Shown: positions 14,657 to 26,262, counted from the stretch's first letter. The stretch is DNA of 32,926 nucleotides from Lunatimonas lonarensis (GCF_000390185.1 NZ_AQHR01000097.1:1-32926), one strand, 5' to 3'. Numbers and translations: made by a program. Notes: generated from the sequence alone by a model not told the origin.

Positions 14657-17068
14657 TTATGTAATTTGGCCAAAAATGACAACATCCTTAATGTCATGTG
14701 CAATCCCTTGTTCTTCCCAAGGCGAGCGCTCTGCAATCTCAACAACCCTTGCTTCTTTTTTCCATTTTATTTCTAAAGAAAGGTATATAGAAACCAAAAC
14801 AGACCTCTTCAACTCTTCATCTGATTTTTCTTTGCCAGTAAATTCTTCCCTGATGTCCGCTTTTTGATGTAAATCTATTATAGACCCTTTTACATTAAAC
14901 TGACCACTTATTGGCTTCAATAGATACTTTTCTTCTACCTCTGGGTCAATAGTTAGAGGGGTAATTTTTGGTAAGTGTGCTTTTTTTAGGACAAAAAGAG
15001 TACGGTTTACCGACCTACTACCGCTAAAGTTTATGATAGGGATTTCTTTATATGATGTCTCTGTTAACTCTCGGATATTGAGGTGATCCCTATAGTAGCT
15101 GATCCTTAGTCCAAAATTAACGATCACAAATTCCTCTTTATTAACCTTAAGTGCGTCGATTGCTTTAAAAAGGTTTTCTGGAGGCATTAAATATGTTTTG
15201 GCAAGTTTTAAAATGAAAGTAGATCCCAGCCCATCTATGATTTTTCTTGAGATAGCTTCCGATAAAAAGGAATCAAAATTTAAATGTGATGCCTCAGGGT
15301 TCTTGGAAAAGGGGTCTTTGTTTTGCAGCATCCTTTCTCCAATTACATAACGTATATCCACCTCGCCTTCTACAGGAGAATTATTATTTATCCTCATTGC
15401 GGATACTATTGCAGTTTCAATTGACCTTTTACTAGAATCGAAAAACTGTTTTTCTTTTTCAGAATCCACGGATATTGTCAGCGATCCTTGTTCATATTTC
15501 GCTTCAAGCTGTTCTTTTAGCCTATCAAGAAACTCTAAGGGATAGAGTTTGTCATTTTCTTCACACCATCTCTCGGTCAGAAATCCAAACCCTAGTGATT
15601 CCAGTATTTCAGAATTTCCGAGGAGATCAACAACCAGCCCTTTGAAGAAATTTAATCCTTCAATCCATGATTTTTTCTCTCCCTGTGTTGGAGGTAAATC
15701 TGGAAAATCTAAAGGGCGTGAATAAGTAAAAAGGGAGAGCAACGTATACTGCCTCAGAAATAAAATTGCCATATATGAACTAATCCATTTTTTTACAATA
15801 CCATCAGCTCTTAGTCCACTTAAATTTGGAAAGGGATACTTATTTGAAATCCATTCAAATTCACGATTAATGTCATTATTGATTTTAAAAAAGAACTGGA
15901 ATATTTCATTCATCGAGTCTGGAAGCAATACGTATTTAGGAGGTATTTGATTTGTATATTCAAACATTCTTCTAATACAGTAAAATCTCTTGGAAAAACT
16001 TAATAACCCACCTAAAGCATAATGAAATTCAATAAATCTTTCTCTTTCGGATTCCCTCTTCTTAACTTCATCTTGATTTGATGGTTTAATAAAGGTGGTT
16101 GATGATGTCGCTAATTTATTAACAGACTCTTTCTGTCGGAGATAGTAAGAGAAATATTTGTCAGCATTTTCCCAGTGTGCGAACACCATATCATCATGAT
16201 TATTTTGAACAGCAAGGCGTAGATTTAACCACAACCATAAATATGTTTTTTCTGAGATTTGTACTTCTGTTTCCCCAATTAGCCAAACTCCATTGCCTAG
16301 CCGGTACTCCAATGTTCTATTTCTTCTTTCTTTTGTAAGGACTATCTCCTCTATAGAAGTGTATACGAGGTCATAAAATTGCTGAGGGTACTCAACTAGC
16401 TGGTTTTTGGATTTCTCACGTACTTTTCTGAACTCCCCGTAGAAAAAATCTGAGAGTGTTTTCGATATGTTGGTTTGGTGTCGCCTAATAGAAATTAAAA
16501 AGATACTGGAAAGAGCCTTAAAGTATTTCAAGTCTTCAAGTGGCTGTTCATTCTTTAGCCATCGATTATGTTTTTTTATAAAATACCGTACAATTTTCTG
16601 AGGGGTATAGTACTCAATTACCTTGTTAACAAATCCGAAAAACACTATTATCAGCAAAATTGTGGTAAAAATAACCATAATGGCCGCCGAGTTTTGGACA
16701 ATAAGGTAGTCCCTTAGTATTAATGGAGGCCTTTTCAGTGTCCAAAGGAAAATGGAAAATAAAGAGGAAAATAAGCTGAATATAAACAGTTTTCTAATCC
16801 ATTCCCCTTCGAAAAGCTCGACAATGTAGTCAGAATCATACTTTTCATCCAATCTGGAAATGACCTGAAGAAGAATGGGATAAGCGATACCTAGAATAGC
16901 GACAGTTGCTGAGGCGTATATTTGAATCTCATCCATTTTATTGGCTTTAGGTTTCGGAAAATAGTAAATAAAGTATAAAAATATACTAAACAAATATAAA
17001 CTAAAATTCAGTATTATCCACCTTGTAGCCCTCAACAGTCTCTTTTTGGAAACTATTGAAAGCAACAA
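14657..17068 (-). CDS. Unrecognised 803-residue membrane protein, AT-rich
   Basis: The protein has four likely membrane segments in its first fifth (about residues 16-36, 48-70, 92-110 and 121-147) and then about 650 mostly soluble, charged residues presumably facing the cytoplasm. No nucleotide-binding, nuclease, protease or kinase motif could be identified by eye. The start is a TTG at 17068; the next ATG (residue 45, at 16936) would remove the first membrane segment. Codon use is clearly more AT-rich than in all neighbours, and it lies among broken genes, so recent transfer is likely. Signalling, defence or receptor functions are possible but unsupported by any motif. Confidence 0.8.
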   Translation of the reverse strand: MLLSIVSKKRLLRATRWIILNFSLYLFSIFLYFIYYFPKPKANKMDEIQIYASATVAILGIAYPILLQVISRLDEKYDSDYIVELFEGEWIRKLFIFSLFSSLFSIFLWTLKRPPLILRDYLIVQNSAAIMVIFTTILLIIVFFGFVNKVIEYYTPQKIVRYFIKKHNRWLKNEQPLEDLKYFKALSSIFLISIRRHQTNISKTLSDFFYGEFRKVREKSKNQLVEYPQQFYDLVYTSIEEIVLTKERRNRTLEYRLGNGVWLIGETEVQISEKTYLWLWLNLRLAVQNNHDDMVFAHWENADKYFSYYLRQKESVNKLATSSTTFIKPSNQDEVKKRESERERFIEFHYALGGLLSFSKRFYCIRRMFEYTNQIPPKYVLLPDSMNEIFQFFFKINNDINREFEWISNKYPFPNLSGLRADGIVKKWISSYMAILFLRQYTLLSLFTYSRPLDFPDLPPTQGEKKSWIEGLNFFKGLVVDLLGNSEILESLGFGFLTERWCEENDKLYPLEFLDRLKEQLEAKYEQGSLTISVDSEKEKQFFDSSKRSIETAIVSAMRINNNSPVEGEVDIRYVIGERMLQNKDPFSKNPEASHLNFDSFLSEAISRKIIDGLGSTFILKLAKTYLMPPENLFKAIDALKVNKEEFVIVNFGLRISYYRDHLNIRELTETSYKEIPIINFSGSRSVNRTLFVLKKAHLPKITPLTIDPEVEEKYLLKPISGQFNVKGSIIDLHQKADIREEFTGKEKSDEELKRSVLVSIYLSLEIKWKKEARVVEIAERSPWEEQGIAHDIKDVVIFGQIT

Positions 17069-17154
17069 ATATTTCTTTTAATGATTGCAAAATATAACGT
17101 TTAGGTTTTTGATCCTCGCAGTGGCTTATTCAAAATCAGAGCCTTAGAGTTAGC

Positions 17155-17274
17155 TTAGCTTTTGTATAAAAGATTCATAAAAGGATTTCCCTGCCTATCC
17201 TTAGCACTCAAAACAGAAGTCAACAAGTCCTCTGCACCCGGTTCTATGCCTTTGATCCGTCTGTATTGGACGAA
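17155..17274 (-). pseudogene. Possible C-terminal gene remnant
   Basis: On the minus strand a short open stretch of 39 residues, bounded upstream by a stop, has protein-like composition (IKGIEPGAEDLLTSVLSAKD near its middle) and ends NLLYKS then a stop. It has no start codon in frame and no identified family. It sits upstream of the AT-rich membrane-protein gene. It could be the tail of a lost gene or chance coding potential. Confidence 0.25.
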
Positions 17275-17360
17275 TTAATTGTGTCGATGTTAAAAGATCC
17301 AAACCCGCGTTAACGTTCGTTAAACCACCTCCTCTTCAACCACAAATTTCCTACCTTTAA

Positions 17361-17642
17361 TGCATACAGCCACAACACCTAGCATTCCAACTCCGGTCCA
17401 CAGCCTTTCTTGCAGGACTTGCCCTACTTTTCTCCTGTACAAGCAGTCCAGATTCTGTGGGTGTAAGGAACCTTTCCTATACCATTGATACCGTACTGGT
17501 GGATTCCAAAGGAGAAATCTTTTTAGGTGGTGAACGGACAGGGATTTACAATTTCCATGGCGAATTGGAACATAGATTTGATTGGAATGCGATCACCAAA
17601 GAAAATGGAGGGATTTTGGATGTACCTAAATGTGGAGGATGA
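17361..17642 (+). pseudogene. Remnant of a beta-propeller/DUF4221-like lipoprotein gene
   Basis: In one frame, from 17361, a signal-like stretch with lipobox LLFSC is followed by SSPDSVGVRNLSYTIDTV and then propeller-like strands (GEIFLGGERTGIYNFHG), ending at a stop after about 93 codons. Its LSYTIDTVLVDSKGEIFL parallels LVFSLDTLMIDPKDEILFL in the DUF4221 gene at 12178-13308. The frame has a stop just before the first codon and no ATG; the only nearby ATG (17360) is in another frame. Full-length relatives have 350 or more residues, so this is a decayed, truncated copy. Confidence 0.55.
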
Positions 17643-17736
17643 ATTAGGCTTTATCCGAATCCATTTGTCCTGATTCTACACCGCCACCTGTTCCGGCCAT
17701 AGTGGTCAGGCGATGTAAGCATCTCATAGAACCGAA

Positions 17737-17767
17737 AAGGGCCGGCTTTTGGAAAAAACCGGCCCTT
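17737..17767 (-). terminator. Terminator of icd
   Basis: AAGGGCCGG (17737-17745) and CCGGCCCTT (17759-17767) form a perfect 9-bp, GC-rich stem with a 13-base loop. On the minus strand the stem ends in TTTTC. It is 26 bp past the icd stop codon. Confidence 0.75.
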
Positions 17768-17793
17768 AAGCATGTGTGGAACTAAATCGAAAA

Positions 17794-20055
<2,262 letters not shown>

Positions 20056-20091
20056 TTAAAAATATCGTAAATCCGATAAATTGGTGGCTAA

Positions 20092-20121
20092 AATACGCAA
20101 AAAAAAGCGTATTCAAAGGTA
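20092..20121 (-). promoter_or_regulatory. icd -7 box fused to a leader hairpin
   Basis: On the minus strand TACCTTTG (20121-20114) is an exact TAnnTTTG box, but no TTG stands at the -33 distance. It is directly followed by AATACGC (20113-20107), eight T, and GCGTATT (20098-20092), a perfect 7-bp hairpin with a T8 loop that overlaps the predicted start site. About 63 bases remain to the icd ATG. It could act as operator or as a 5' stabilising hairpin. Confidence 0.4.
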
Positions 20122-20229
20122 TGACCGGGTAATAGGTGGATTTTAAGCTGGGGACTGAATTCGCTTTTTGTACGGTAAAAACGCCATAACAATCTATATA
20201 CATGCCTGCAAAAAAATCACAATTGGGTA

Positions 20230-20259
20230 TTGGTTTTTTTGAGGTTTCCAATCTATTTG
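20230..20259 (+). promoter_or_regulatory. Candidate promoter of the TIM-barrel/PVC-dehydrogenase operon
   Basis: TTG (20230-20232), 19 bases, then TCTATTTG (20252-20259), one base away from TAnnTTTG. Predicted initiation near 20266 leaves a 32-base leader to the ATG at 20298. Spacing is ideal; the single mismatch keeps the call tentative. Confidence 0.4.
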
Positions 20260-20297
20260 AATTATATTGAGGCTGTTAAATCTATGATGATCCCAAA

Positions 20298-21200
20298 ATG
20301 AACCTATTCAACCCCCGAAGAGACTTTCTCAAAAAGGCCGGCCTGGGCGTGGCCGGGCTAAGCCTTTCCAACCCAACCTGGAAGCAATCTAACCCTACCC
20401 CATCAGTCCAACCGTTCGACCAGGTAGCCCTTGCCATAGCTACCATCACCTGTGATGGCTTTGGCGACCGCAACTTTGAAAGGGCGTTTGAAGTCATCCC
20501 GCAGCTTCCGTTCAAAAATGTGGAGTTCAACTGTTGGTATGGCCGAAACCTCACCCCAGCCGGCATTCACAGCATACAGCAGCGTTGTTATCAACACGGC
20601 CTAACGCCGATAAGTGTGCAGGGCAGTGCCTTTGGTGCAGAGGGCAATATCATCAAAGATGTGGCCCATAAGCTATGGAACATGCAGGCTGCAAAGGCAT
20701 TGGGGTGCAGGAGGGTGAAATTTACCGGCGCAGGCAGGGGCAAAGAAGGGGGATTGGATGCGGTTATTGCTGTTTTGAAGGAAATTGCGCCTGCCGCGGA
20801 GGAAATGGATGTGTTGGTCACGGTTGAAAATCACGCCAACAACAATATAGAAACGATTGAGGATTACGACAGGATTTTTGAAGCAGTGGATTCCACCCAC
20901 GTGGGCATGTGCATGGACAATGGGCATTTCGACGGGTCATCTATTGACCTGATGGAAGTGGTGGATCGTTTTCATTCCAAGATCATGCACGTGGATCTGA
21001 AGGATACTGAGCGGAAGGGCATACACAGGGTTGTCAATTTTGGTGACGGTGTAACTGATAACGAGGGGGTAATCCAAAAGCTACTTGGTTACGGCTATAA
21101 GGGGTACTTGGTGGTCGAAATGGCTCCGCCCCGCAATGAAGAGACCCTGGTTCAGGATCTTCGCCGCGCGTACGGGCTTTTCGAAAAATACCAACGTTAA
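20298..21200 (+). CDS. Tat-signal TIM-barrel isomerase (hydroxypyruvate isomerase-like)
   Basis: The protein is 300 residues. It begins with a twin-arginine signal (PRRDFLKKAG, residues 6-15, then a hydrophobic stretch to about 24), so it should act outside the cytoplasm. The barrel carries the metal-binding set of the xylose-isomerase-like family: E177 (VTVENH), D207 and H210 (MDNGHFD), H231 (IMHVDLKD) and E274 (LVVEMA). Family members isomerise or epimerise keto- and aldo-sugars. It is 5 bp upstream of a PVC-type dehydrogenase gene, so the two are probably co-translated and work on the same extracytoplasmic sugar derivative. The substrate is unknown. Confidence 0.85.
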   Translation: MNLFNPRRDFLKKAGLGVAGLSLSNPTWKQSNPTPSVQPFDQVALAIATITCDGFGDRNFERAFEVIPQLPFKNVEFNCWYGRNLTPAGIHSIQQRCYQHGLTPISVQGSAFGAEGNIIKDVAHKLWNMQAAKALGCRRVKFTGAGRGKEGGLDAVIAVLKEIAPAAEEMDVLVTVENHANNNIETIEDYDRIFEAVDSTHVGMCMDNGHFDGSSIDLMEVVDRFHSKIMHVDLKDTERKGIHRVVNFGDGVTDNEGVIQKLLGYGYKGYLVVEMAPPRNEETLVQDLRRAYGLFEKYQR

Positions 21201-21205
21201 CCGCC

Positions 21206-23878
21206 ATGTGTTGTGAAAGATACCTAAAGTTCATCGCCAAAGGAGTTGGCTATGGATGGCTGTTTTTTGTGGCCATAGTTTGGTTCTGCACCCAAACGGA
21301 GCTCGTTTCAATGATCCATGAGATACATGGCGTTCGGGTATTGGATGCGAGGCTATCGCTTTCGCTGATGCTCGAAGATCCGGAAATAGTGACGCCCATC
21401 GGGATCGCCGTGGATACCGAAGACAGGGTGTATGTCTTGGAGTCCCATACCCACTTGCCGCCCAAAGATTATGCTGGCCCGTCCTTTGACCGGATCAAGC
21501 GATTTGCAGACACCAACGGAGACGGCCAATGGAACGAGGTGATGGTTTTTGCAGACAGCATTATAGAAGGGTTGAACCTGGCCATCTCGCCAGCAGGAGA
21601 ACTACACGTCATTACTTCGCGGGAAGTATGGGTGCTTTACGACAGGGATGCTGACGGAATCAGTGAGGAACGTAGGCTGTTGGTCAGTCTGGAGAAGCCC
21701 GAGCAGGTTTACGCCCACGCAGCCATGCTTAGCATCACGTTTGATGCATCGGGACAGATGTACCTGGGCAGGGGCAATACGGGGTCTGCCCATTGGGTAT
21801 TGGCTGGATCCGACGGCAGCAGGGTGTCCGGATATGGGGATGGTGGCAATATTTTGCGTGCGGATGCAGATGGGTCAAACCTGGAAATTTTCTCCACCGG
21901 TTATTGGAATCCCTTTGATCTTAAGTTTGACAGTTATGGGCGGCTACTGGTCGCTGACAACGATCCGGACAGCCGTGGCCCCAACCGACTGGTACATGCG
22001 GTAGAGGGCTCCGACTTTGGGTATAAATCCTTGTTTGGAGGCAGTGGGATTCATCCTTATCTAGCTTGGAATGGAGAGCTACCAGAAACCCTTCCGTATG
22101 CTGTGCCATTGGGAGAGGCGCCCTCGGGTCTGATGAATACCAATCTGACCACTTTTCCGAGCGATTACAGGAGCCAGTTTCTTTGCAGCATTTGGGAGGA
22201 AAGCCGGATTGTGCGGATTCGATTCGCTGAGTCAGGATTGTCGGTGACCGGTGACACGGAGGTGGTCGTGGAAGGAGGCACTGACTTTCGACCGGTCGCT
22301 TTCGCTGCGGATAGCAAGGGAAATGTCTATTTTACCGATTGGGTGATGCGCTATTATCCCAACCATGGCAGAGGCAGAGTATGGAAGCTATCTGCGATTG
22401 ACTCCTCCCATTCCTTAGCACCGGAGACGGCCTACAGTCCAGCTCATGAGCATGCTTCAGTGACCAAATGGAAAGCACTTCGGGAAGGCGAGGTGGATGC
22501 CGCTGTTCTGAAAGGCGCGTTACAGTCGAAGGATGCCTTTGAGCGCCATGCAGCGATTCTAGCATTAGGTAAGCCCGAATCACAGGCAATTCTTCTGGAA
22601 GCACGCTACGACCCCCACCCGGCGGTGCGTATGGGGGCATTATTGGCCCTGCGGCGATTTCGTTTAGACGACGGGATGGAGTCTGCAAAGAACTTCCTTA
22701 CGGACGCGGATCCGGAAATCCGAAGAGCCGCATTGATATGGGTCGGTGAGCAGGGATTTACACCACTTTCTCCCCACATAAGGGATGCGTTATCGGGGCC
22801 GGGGTTTTCTGTGGAGTTGTTTGAAACCTATCTGGAAACGGTCAAAATGCTTCAACCAGATTTTATAAATGCCTATCAAGCCAAAGCAAAGCCGAATGCC
22901 AAGCAGCTGCCACGCGCGCTGCCGCGAGGATTTCTGTCCGATTTTATTTCAGCTACCGATATCCCCGGAGAGTGGCGGTCGGCCGCGTTAACCTTTTTGG
23001 AAAATCCTTCGGAGCATCGGGATTTATTGGTTCGTATGCTTTCTGAAGAGGAGGATTTCTCCCGGATGGTTGACTTGATACGCATCATCGTACCACTGTC
23101 GGATCCAAAGGTCGCAGATGCGTTGGCTGCGTTGGCCTTCAATCCGGAAATGCACTCCGAGGTACGAGCAGAAGCCTTGTGGGCCTTGGCCAGGCAGCCC
23201 TATACCGAGTGGCAGGAAGCAATTGCTCTGTTGCATTCGAGTGAGGAAGCCATTGCGATCGAAGCTGCCCGGTTTTTACGCTTTCGGGCCAACGATCCTG
23301 CGGTGAAGCAGGCCATGGTAAGTGTATTGGAAGATGGTAGCTCCTGTGAAAGTGAGGGATTGCGGCAGCAACTAATGCTGGCAATGTACGAGGATAAGGG
23401 CAAGCGTCCAGCTCCCATTGACATTCCCGCCTGGCTGGCACTGCTTGAAGGGAGCGGGGATGTTTCTCGGGGTCGGCGTGTGTTTTTTTCCACTGTGGCA
23501 AGCTGCGCGGCCTGTCATGCCCATGCGGGCATTGGTGGGGATCTGGGTCCCGATTTGAGCCATGTGGGCAAATCCAAGGACCGGAGGGGACTGCTGAGTT
23601 CCCTGCTGCTACCCTCTCAGGAGGTCAGTCCAGAATGGCAGGGTTGGTACATAACCATGCAGGATGGGAAACGGTATGAGGGGCGGCAAATCGATGTAGG
23701 AGACAACGATATCAAGCTTTACACCCAACAAGCGGGATTCATCAGCGTGGACAAAAAGGATGTGAAAGACTACGGTCTTGTGGAAGCCTCCTTGATGCCG
23801 GAGGGCCTCTTAGACCGGCTTACCGATCAGGAAATCATGGACTTGCTGGCTTTTCTGGAAAATAATAAGGAAGAATAG
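21206..23878 (+). CDS. PVC-type membrane-bound dehydrogenase: beta-propeller, HEAT repeats and cytochrome c
   Basis: The protein is 890 residues. It has an N-terminal membrane anchor (about 13-29), a PVC-type six-bladed beta-propeller of the soluble glucose dehydrogenase kind (about 45-400, with PIGIAVDTEDRVYV and GYWNPFDLKFD), a helical HEAT-like region (about 410-740), and a C-terminal haem domain with C767-A-A-C-H771, axial candidate M864 and a terminal helix. This matches the planctomycete/verrucomicrobial putative membrane-bound dehydrogenase plus haem-binding domain architecture (TIGR02603-type). It probably oxidises a sugar-like substrate outside the cytoplasm and passes electrons through its own haem. 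It is 5 bp after the Tat TIM-barrel gene and convergent with panB. Confidence 0.88.
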   Translation: MCCERYLKFIAKGVGYGWLFFVAIVWFCTQTELVSMIHEIHGVRVLDARLSLSLMLEDPEIVTPIGIAVDTEDRVYVLESHTHLPPKDYAGPSFDRIKRFADTNGDGQWNEVMVFADSIIEGLNLAISPAGELHVITSREVWVLYDRDADGISEERRLLVSLEKPEQVYAHAAMLSITFDASGQMYLGRGNTGSAHWVLAGSDGSRVSGYGDGGNILRADADGSNLEIFSTGYWNPFDLKFDSYGRLLVADNDPDSRGPNRLVHAVEGSDFGYKSLFGGSGIHPYLAWNGELPETLPYAVPLGEAPSGLMNTNLTTFPSDYRSQFLCSIWEESRIVRIRFAESGLSVTGDTEVVVEGGTDFRPVAFAADSKGNVYFTDWVMRYYPNHGRGRVWKLSAIDSSHSLAPETAYSPAHEHASVTKWKALREGEVDAAVLKGALQSKDAFERHAAILALGKPESQAILLEARYDPHPAVRMGALLALRRFRLDDGMESAKNFLTDADPEIRRAALIWVGEQGFTPLSPHIRDALSGPGFSVELFETYLETVKMLQPDFINAYQAKAKPNAKQLPRALPRGFLSDFISATDIPGEWRSAALTFLENPSEHRDLLVRMLSEEEDFSRMVDLIRIIVPLSDPKVADALAALAFNPEMHSEVRAEALWALARQPYTEWQEAIALLHSSEEAIAIEAARFLRFRANDPAVKQAMVSVLEDGSSCESEGLRQQLMLAMYEDKGKRPAPIDIPAWLALLEGSGDVSRGRRVFFSTVASCAACHAHAGIGGDLGPDLSHVGKSKDRRGLLSSLLLPSQEVSPEWQGWYITMQDGKRYEGRQIDVGDNDIKLYTQQAGFISVDKKDVKDYGLVEASLMPEGLLDRLTDQEIMDLLAFLENNKEE

Positions 23879-23894
23879 TTTTTTGATAATTAGG

Positions 23895-24716
23895 TCAATA
23901 GCTTTCTCCCTTGTTAGGGAAATCGCGGGATTTTACATCTTGTATATACCTGCCCACCGCGTCCAACATCACGCCACGTAGATCGGCATATTGTCGCAAA
24001 AAACGAGGTTGAAATTCCTGGGTGATTCCCAGCATGTCGTGCAAAACCAATACCTGTCCATCCACATCCGGGCCGGCACCTATGCCGATGACAGGTATCC
24101 GTACGGCTTCTGCAACCCGCTTTGCCAAGCTGGCGGGGATCTTTTCCAATACAAGGGCGAAACACCCGCATTCTTCCAGTATTTTGGCATCTTCCAGTAG
24201 TTTTTCGGCCTCCGTTTCTTCCTTGGCGCGCACGGTGTAGGTGCCAAACTTGTAGATAGACTGCGGAGTCAGGCCCAAATGGCCCATAACCGGAACGCCT
24301 GCACTAAGAATCCTAACCACAGATTCTTTGATTTCAGCCCCTCCTTCCACCTTGACCGAATGGGCACCGGCTTCTTTCATGATCCGGATCGCAGACCGTA
24401 ACGCCTCAGAGCTGTTCCCTTGGTAGGAGCCGAAGGGGATGTCCACCACCACCAATGCCCTGCTTACGGCCCTAACCACAGAAGCTGCGTGGTAGATCAT
24501 TTGGTCCAACGTGATCGGAAGCGTGGTTTCGTGGCCCGCCATCACATTGGAGGCCGAATCACCTACCAAAATCATGTCAATTCCCGCAGCATCCACAATG
24601 CCTGCCATTGAGTAGTCATAAGCAGTCAGCATGGATATTTTTTCCCCTCGCTGCTTCATTTCCTGAAGGATGTGGGTGGTTATTCGTTTGATGTTGGCCG
24701 ATTGGTGTACAGACAT
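23895..24716 (-). CDS. panB: 3-methyl-2-oxobutanoate hydroxymethyltransferase
   Basis: The protein is 273 residues, usual for PanB. It transfers a hydroxymethyl group from methylene-tetrahydrofolate to 3-methyl-2-oxobutanoate to give ketopantoate, the first step of pantothenate and CoA synthesis, in the cytoplasm. [10 protein letters not shown] is the typical opening; metal and substrate ligands D53 (LVGDSASNV), D92 ([10 protein letters not shown]) and E124 (VKVEGG) and the catalytic E191 (VLEKIPASL) are in place. It is the last gene of a minus-strand run, 11 bp after the phosphoribosyltransferase gene. Confidence 0.97.
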   Translation of the reverse strand: MSVHQSANIKRITTHILQEMKQRGEKISMLTAYDYSMAGIVDAAGIDMILVGDSASNVMAGHETTLPITLDQMIYHAASVVRAVSRALVVVDIPFGSYQGNSSEALRSAIRIMKEAGAHSVKVEGGAEIKESVVRILSAGVPVMGHLGLTPQSIYKFGTYTVRAKEETEAEKLLEDAKILEECGCFALVLEKIPASLAKRVAEAVRIPVIGIGAGPDVDGQVLVLHDMLGITQEFQPRFLRQYADLRGVMLDAVGRYIQDVKSRDFPNKGESY

Positions 24717-24727
24717 GGGGAGAGGCT

Positions 24728-25231
24728 TTAGTGCAGGTGTACGGTCGCGTTCTCAGGATCTAGATTGACCGTAATATGTTCGCTGAGTGTGGTGGCCAGT
24801 TCATAGCCTGTATAGTCTGGAGTGACAGGGAATAGTTTGTGGCTTCTATTGACCAATACAGCCACCTCTATTTTTTTGACATTATCCTGCAAAAATGGAA
24901 AAAGCGAGTAGGCCAGCGTCTTGCCCGTATTCAGTACGTCGTCTACCAAGATAACACATTTGTCAGTGTAGGGGCCAGGTTCGGAGCAGTAAACCTCTCC
25001 TATTTTTGGACTTGTCTTATCGATATCTACGCGGATGAGCGATACGGCAATCGGGGATATTTCCTTCAGTCTTTCCGCAATTTTCCCGGCGAGCACATAG
25101 CCCATACCTGTAAGGCCGGCAAATACGAGTGTTTCTTCCTGTACGTTTCGTTCGTATATTTCGTATGCGATACGGGTGATTTTCTGCTGTATTTGTTTGT
25201 GGTTCAGAACCAGTGTTTTAACCTCACTCAT
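24728..25231 (-). CDS. PyrR-like phosphoribosyltransferase
   Basis: The protein is 167 residues. The PRPP-binding signature [13 protein letters not shown] is at 93-105 with the acidic pair D97-D98; the flexible-loop region precedes it. Length and the PyrR-like start ([17 protein letters not shown]) place it in the PyrR/hypoxanthine PRTase-like branch of type I phosphoribosyltransferases. PyrR proteins either regulate pyrimidine genes or convert uracil to UMP. No pyr genes lie nearby, and its pairing with panB and rsgA is typical of Bacteroidetes housekeeping runs. The exact nucleobase is undecided. Confidence 0.85.
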   Translation of the reverse strand: MSEVKTLVLNHKQIQQKITRIAYEIYERNVQEETLVFAGLTGMGYVLAGKIAERLKEISPIAVSLIRVDIDKTSPKIGEVYCSEPGPYTDKCVILVDDVLNTGKTLAYSLFPFLQDNVKKIEVAVLVNRSHKLFPVTPDYTGYELATTLSEHITVNLDPENATVHLH

Positions 25232-25338
25232 GGGGCTGATTTTAACGTATTAAAGGTGAAAATTACTTCAATTGGGGCTGGTTTCAAAGCCTTGTCATAA
25301 AATCATTGCGTCGGCTCTTGTACCGGAAGCCTAGTCAC

Positions 25339-26262
25339 CTAGCGGTGCGTGTCCTCTTCGAATAGAATGTTCAGGTAATTTTCATAACGGTAGGGGTGGA
25401 TCTCGCCACGATCCAGTGCCTGCAAAACCTCACACCCAGGTTCGTTTACATGTTTGCAGTTGTGGTATTTGCAGCGCCCCAGGTACTTCCTTAACTCCAC
25501 GTAGTAGTGGGAGAGCTCTTGGTCTTCTATGTCCAGGATGCCAAATTCTTTAATGCCCGGGGTATCGATCAGGTAGCCACTTTTTTCAAAGGGAAACATT
25601 TCCGCAAATGTGGTTGTATGAACGCCCTTAGAGGTAAACTTCGATACCGAGCGCGTGGCTTGGTTTGCGTCGGGGATCAGTCGGTTTAACAGGGTGGATT
25701 TGCCTACGCCGGAATGCCCTGCCAGTAGGGTAGTTTTGCCGCTCAACAAGGGAGAAAGTTCGTTTGCCAAATGTTCTTGGGATAGGGCGGAAATTTCCAA
25801 AACTGGATAGCCAAGCGGCTCGTAGATCTCTCGGATCAACCCGAGGTATTCTAAATCTTTGGGTTTCCCAAGGGTATCTATCTTATTCACCAGTAAAAAG
25901 GCCGGTGTCCGGAAACTTTCCGTACTTACCAAAAATCGGTCAATAAAACCCAATGATGTTCTTGGATCCTTGATCGTGATAACTAGAAAGGCCTGATCAA
26001 TATTAGAGGCAAGAATATGGGAAAATTGCTGTTTTCGGGTTGACTTGCGGATAATGTAGTTTTCCCGGGGCTGTATTTCGGTAATTACAGCAGTCTCCTG
26101 TTGGTCTTCAAAATCCCATTCCACCCAATCTCCCACCGAAACGGGATTGGTGAGTTTTAGGTCTTCCTGCTTGAATTTTCCCCTTAATCGGGCGTTCACT
26201 ATGCCCTGATCCGACTGAAGGATGTACCAGGATCCGGTGGATTTCATTACACGTCCTCTCAT
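25339..26262 (-). CDS. rsgA: Ribosome small-subunit-dependent GTPase RsgA (YjeQ)
   Basis: The protein is 307 residues. It has an N-terminal OB fold (about 1-70), then a circularly permuted GTPase domain in which G4 (NKID, 126-129) comes before G1 (GHSGVGKST, 182-190) and G3 (DTPG, 233-236). A C-terminal zinc finger uses C264, C269, H271 and C277. RsgA helps late maturation of the 30S subunit by releasing assembly factors after GTP hydrolysis. It overlaps waaA by 4 bp (ATGA), so the two are translationally coupled. 107 bp separate it from the downstream phosphoribosyltransferase gene. Confidence 0.97.
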   Translation of the reverse strand: MRGRVMKSTGSWYILQSDQGIVNARLRGKFKQEDLKLTNPVSVGDWVEWDFEDQQETAVITEIQPRENYIIRKSTRKQQFSHILASNIDQAFLVITIKDPRTSLGFIDRFLVSTESFRTPAFLLVNKIDTLGKPKDLEYLGLIREIYEPLGYPVLEISALSQEHLANELSPLLSGKTTLLAGHSGVGKSTLLNRLIPDANQATRSVSKFTSKGVHTTTFAEMFPFEKSGYLIDTPGIKEFGILDIEDQELSHYYVELRKYLGRCKYHNCKHVNEPGCEVLQALDRGEIHPYRYENYLNILFEEDTHR

